The translations under genes were made by a program, and so were the position numbers. A DNA stretch of 64,000 nucleotides, taken from Chrysogorgia sp. JL179-B06. Its lineage: Eukaryota; Cnidaria; Anthozoa; Scleralcyonacea; Chrysogorgiidae. Numbering within the stretch: the first letter of the stretch is position 1; the number at the start of each line of letters is the position of its first letter. Where the stretch lies: contig JAYKKM010000049.1 of NCBI GenBank assembly GCA_035772405.1, positions 2,965,001-3,029,000 on the forward strand, written 5' to 3'. Under the pieces are notes generated by a model that worked only from the letters and a program-made list of their open reading frames with translations, was not told where the DNA came from and ran no database searches. Below are positions 50,047 to 64,000 of this stretch, in pieces.

Positions 50047-51592
50047 TTTATTGCTGGCAATATCTGAAATGGTATTTATTTGACTGTTTATATATCTATA
50101 CGACAGTTTTAATAGCGAAGGTGTAGATCAAGATTGATTTCATTCAGACGCGAATATATGACAAAAGTGTGCGACAGTAAACATCAATACCCGTATCAGC
50201 AAACACACTGACACTGTCTTCGTCCAAATTCGTATATTCGTATAATTATATATCGTTAGCTATCAGATATTAGTAGAAACTTACTAGTAGTCTACTCCCT
50301 ATCTCGTTATCGATAGATATCGAGTAGCGGCGAGTGTCGTGAAGGCCAAGTTTTTCGCTCAAAAACAATGCTTAATTATGTCTCGTAATTGTGTCTACTG
50401 ACGTAGTCTGCAAACACTTATAGTTATCGAAATGTTGTTTGGTTGTGGCACTTGCGTCACAACCAAACACGTTCCGGACGTTTTGGTCAGGTTCTTCTGT
50501 GTAAATTTAACGTACTATTGAGCTACATAAAACAGATGACAGTGCGAAGTACTTATACTGGTTCTTAATGTGTACATATGTAGCCTATAGTGAGATACTC
50601 AAACTATTGAGCTAATACATGGAGTCAGATACATGGTAGAGAAAAGGTTGAGATATTTACTAGTTCGTTATGCGACGAACGTACTTAACTATACTTGGGT
50701 CTGCGAGTCTCTCGATATATGTCAGTATCTGCGACATGGACTCAGATAACAGAATAAAGGTTAACTTAAGTGACTGGTTCGTAATGTGACACACACGTAC
50801 TACTTCGGTCTGCGAGTCTCGAGGTATGTCTATACATTCTCTGAGTCTGAAAGGGGTACTGTAGTGTAGTCAAGAAAAACAAATAATATTTAATTCATGC
50901 AAAGCCCTTCGATACAAGCACTCGTGCAAGACGACAAAATTGAAAAGAAAACCGCCGCTATTCATCAACTTTGAGCCATCGATCAAACTCTAAAATGGCG
51001 GCGTCCAGAAGAATAAAATATGAGAATAAAACGTTATTTCTCGAGCACAGGAGCAAATACCATAAAACTATTAACATCTTTAAACATTACTACAATTAAA
51101 GATCTTTGTAATTTAATTTTGGACTTCAGTCTTCAGTTCCCCTTTAACGACGTTTGTGATGATGGGTGAAATGCAGTTTGGCCGGTAACAATGAATAATT
51201 ATGTAATACAAGTAATATTTGGCATTTCAACCCATTAAACTACATCATGTAATGTTTGCTGAAGTAAATCATTATCGGCGTGAATATGTGACATAACTTA
51301 TATATTAAATATGTATATACACACACACTTGATATAATACACTGTCTATACGCAGCACATTAACTTGTAAACATTTCAAGGAGAAGTTAGCTTGCTCGAA
51401 CTGCTTCTATAGATTCTAGAAGTTTCGCTGTATAATGAAGATTCCACAATACATCATCACTCTTGATTACTCAGATAACAGATGAAGCACGATCGTAATT
51501 AGAAGACGCGGTGTAAAGCCATGCACTAAGTCCTTGTTGACATGTGGCGATAATACGGCCTTTGGGCGATAATCAGATTGTAATCTTGCGCC
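50047..51592. other. Upstream region of gene 2, no gene recognised
   Basis: No coding exon seen. Contains a half-copy of the CTCGAGAAATAACG-type MITE near 50990-51090. The promoter of gene 2 should lie here, but I cannot point to a specific element. Confidence 0.5.
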
Positions 51593-63653
<12,061 letters not shown>

Positions 63654-64000
63654 GTAAGTTTATGATGCACTATCAAATTATCTTAAAGTTTTCATTATAT
63701 AGTAATGATACAAAATTTCATCTCAAAATTCGCGGAAAATTGTTGTCTTTTACATGTAAAACGTTAATTTTGTACGCCACCATTAAAATAGAAAAACCTA
63801 GCAAAGCACAAGAGCAACAAATCAGAGAAAAGCTTGTTGAAGCTATGAGGTCAAAAACAGTCTCGACTCATTCCTCCCAAACTCGACCATTTTAATAGCG
63901 GATTCTAAAATGCAAACTTTACACATTATACAACCATTATTTCAACGAATTTCGAAATCAAAATTTTGCCCGATTGCGAGCTTATTTTTCATCAGAGAAC

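Overview
This window is animal nuclear DNA. It is AT-rich and repeat-laden, with short coding exons flanked by GT/AG splice sites and separated by introns stuffed with non-LTR retrotransposons, tRNA-derived SINEs, inverted-repeat (MITE-like) elements and long (TA)n and (TAA)n microsatellites. The density of non-LTR elements, including one with a 2A-like/PHD ORF1, suggests an aquatic invertebrate, perhaps a cnidarian. The sequence itself does not fix the species.

The only host genes I can support are two tandem, same-strand paralogues of the peptidase M13 family (neprilysin / endothelin-converting enzyme: type II membrane zinc metallopeptidases). Gene 1 can be followed through 19 coding exons from 4195 to 40338. 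The exons join in frame to 772 codons plus stop, and they show the membrane anchor, the HExxH motif (HELSH) and the third zinc-ligand motif (ENIAD). Its first coding exon exists twice (4195-4507 and 6707-7022), inside a roughly 2.4 kb tandem duplication. Two regions near the active site are unusual. The family motif D-x-H-S-P reads D-V-W-P-P, and the usual P-A-G-I-L segment is replaced. Gene 2 starts at 51593 and runs off the right edge after seven exons. Five of those exons have exactly the same length and phase as in gene 1.

Layout: 1-2400 repeats only. 2432-3710 a TIR transposon with a 9-bp target duplication. 3885-8735 tandem duplication with the twin first exons. 9255-10222 foldback element. 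10320 exon 2. 10.5-20.3 kb (intron 2) three degenerate non-LTR elements, one on the plus strand and a pair of another family in opposite orientations. 21.6-31.7 kb exons 3-9 with CR1-like and RTE-like 3' ends. 31.86-33.8 kb a TTAA-flanked element running into a 133-bp satellite. 34.2-40.3 kb exons 10-19. 40.6-42.0 kb an internally deleted non-LTR element with a 2A-like peptide and PHD finger. 42.4-51.5 kb nested transposons, palindromes and microsatellites. 51.6-63.7 kb gene 2 exons 1-7 with SINEs and foldback elements in its introns.

No CRISPR array, rRNA gene or convincing functional tRNA gene is present. Exon borders come from reading frame, splice dinucleotides and family resemblance; no transcript data were available.
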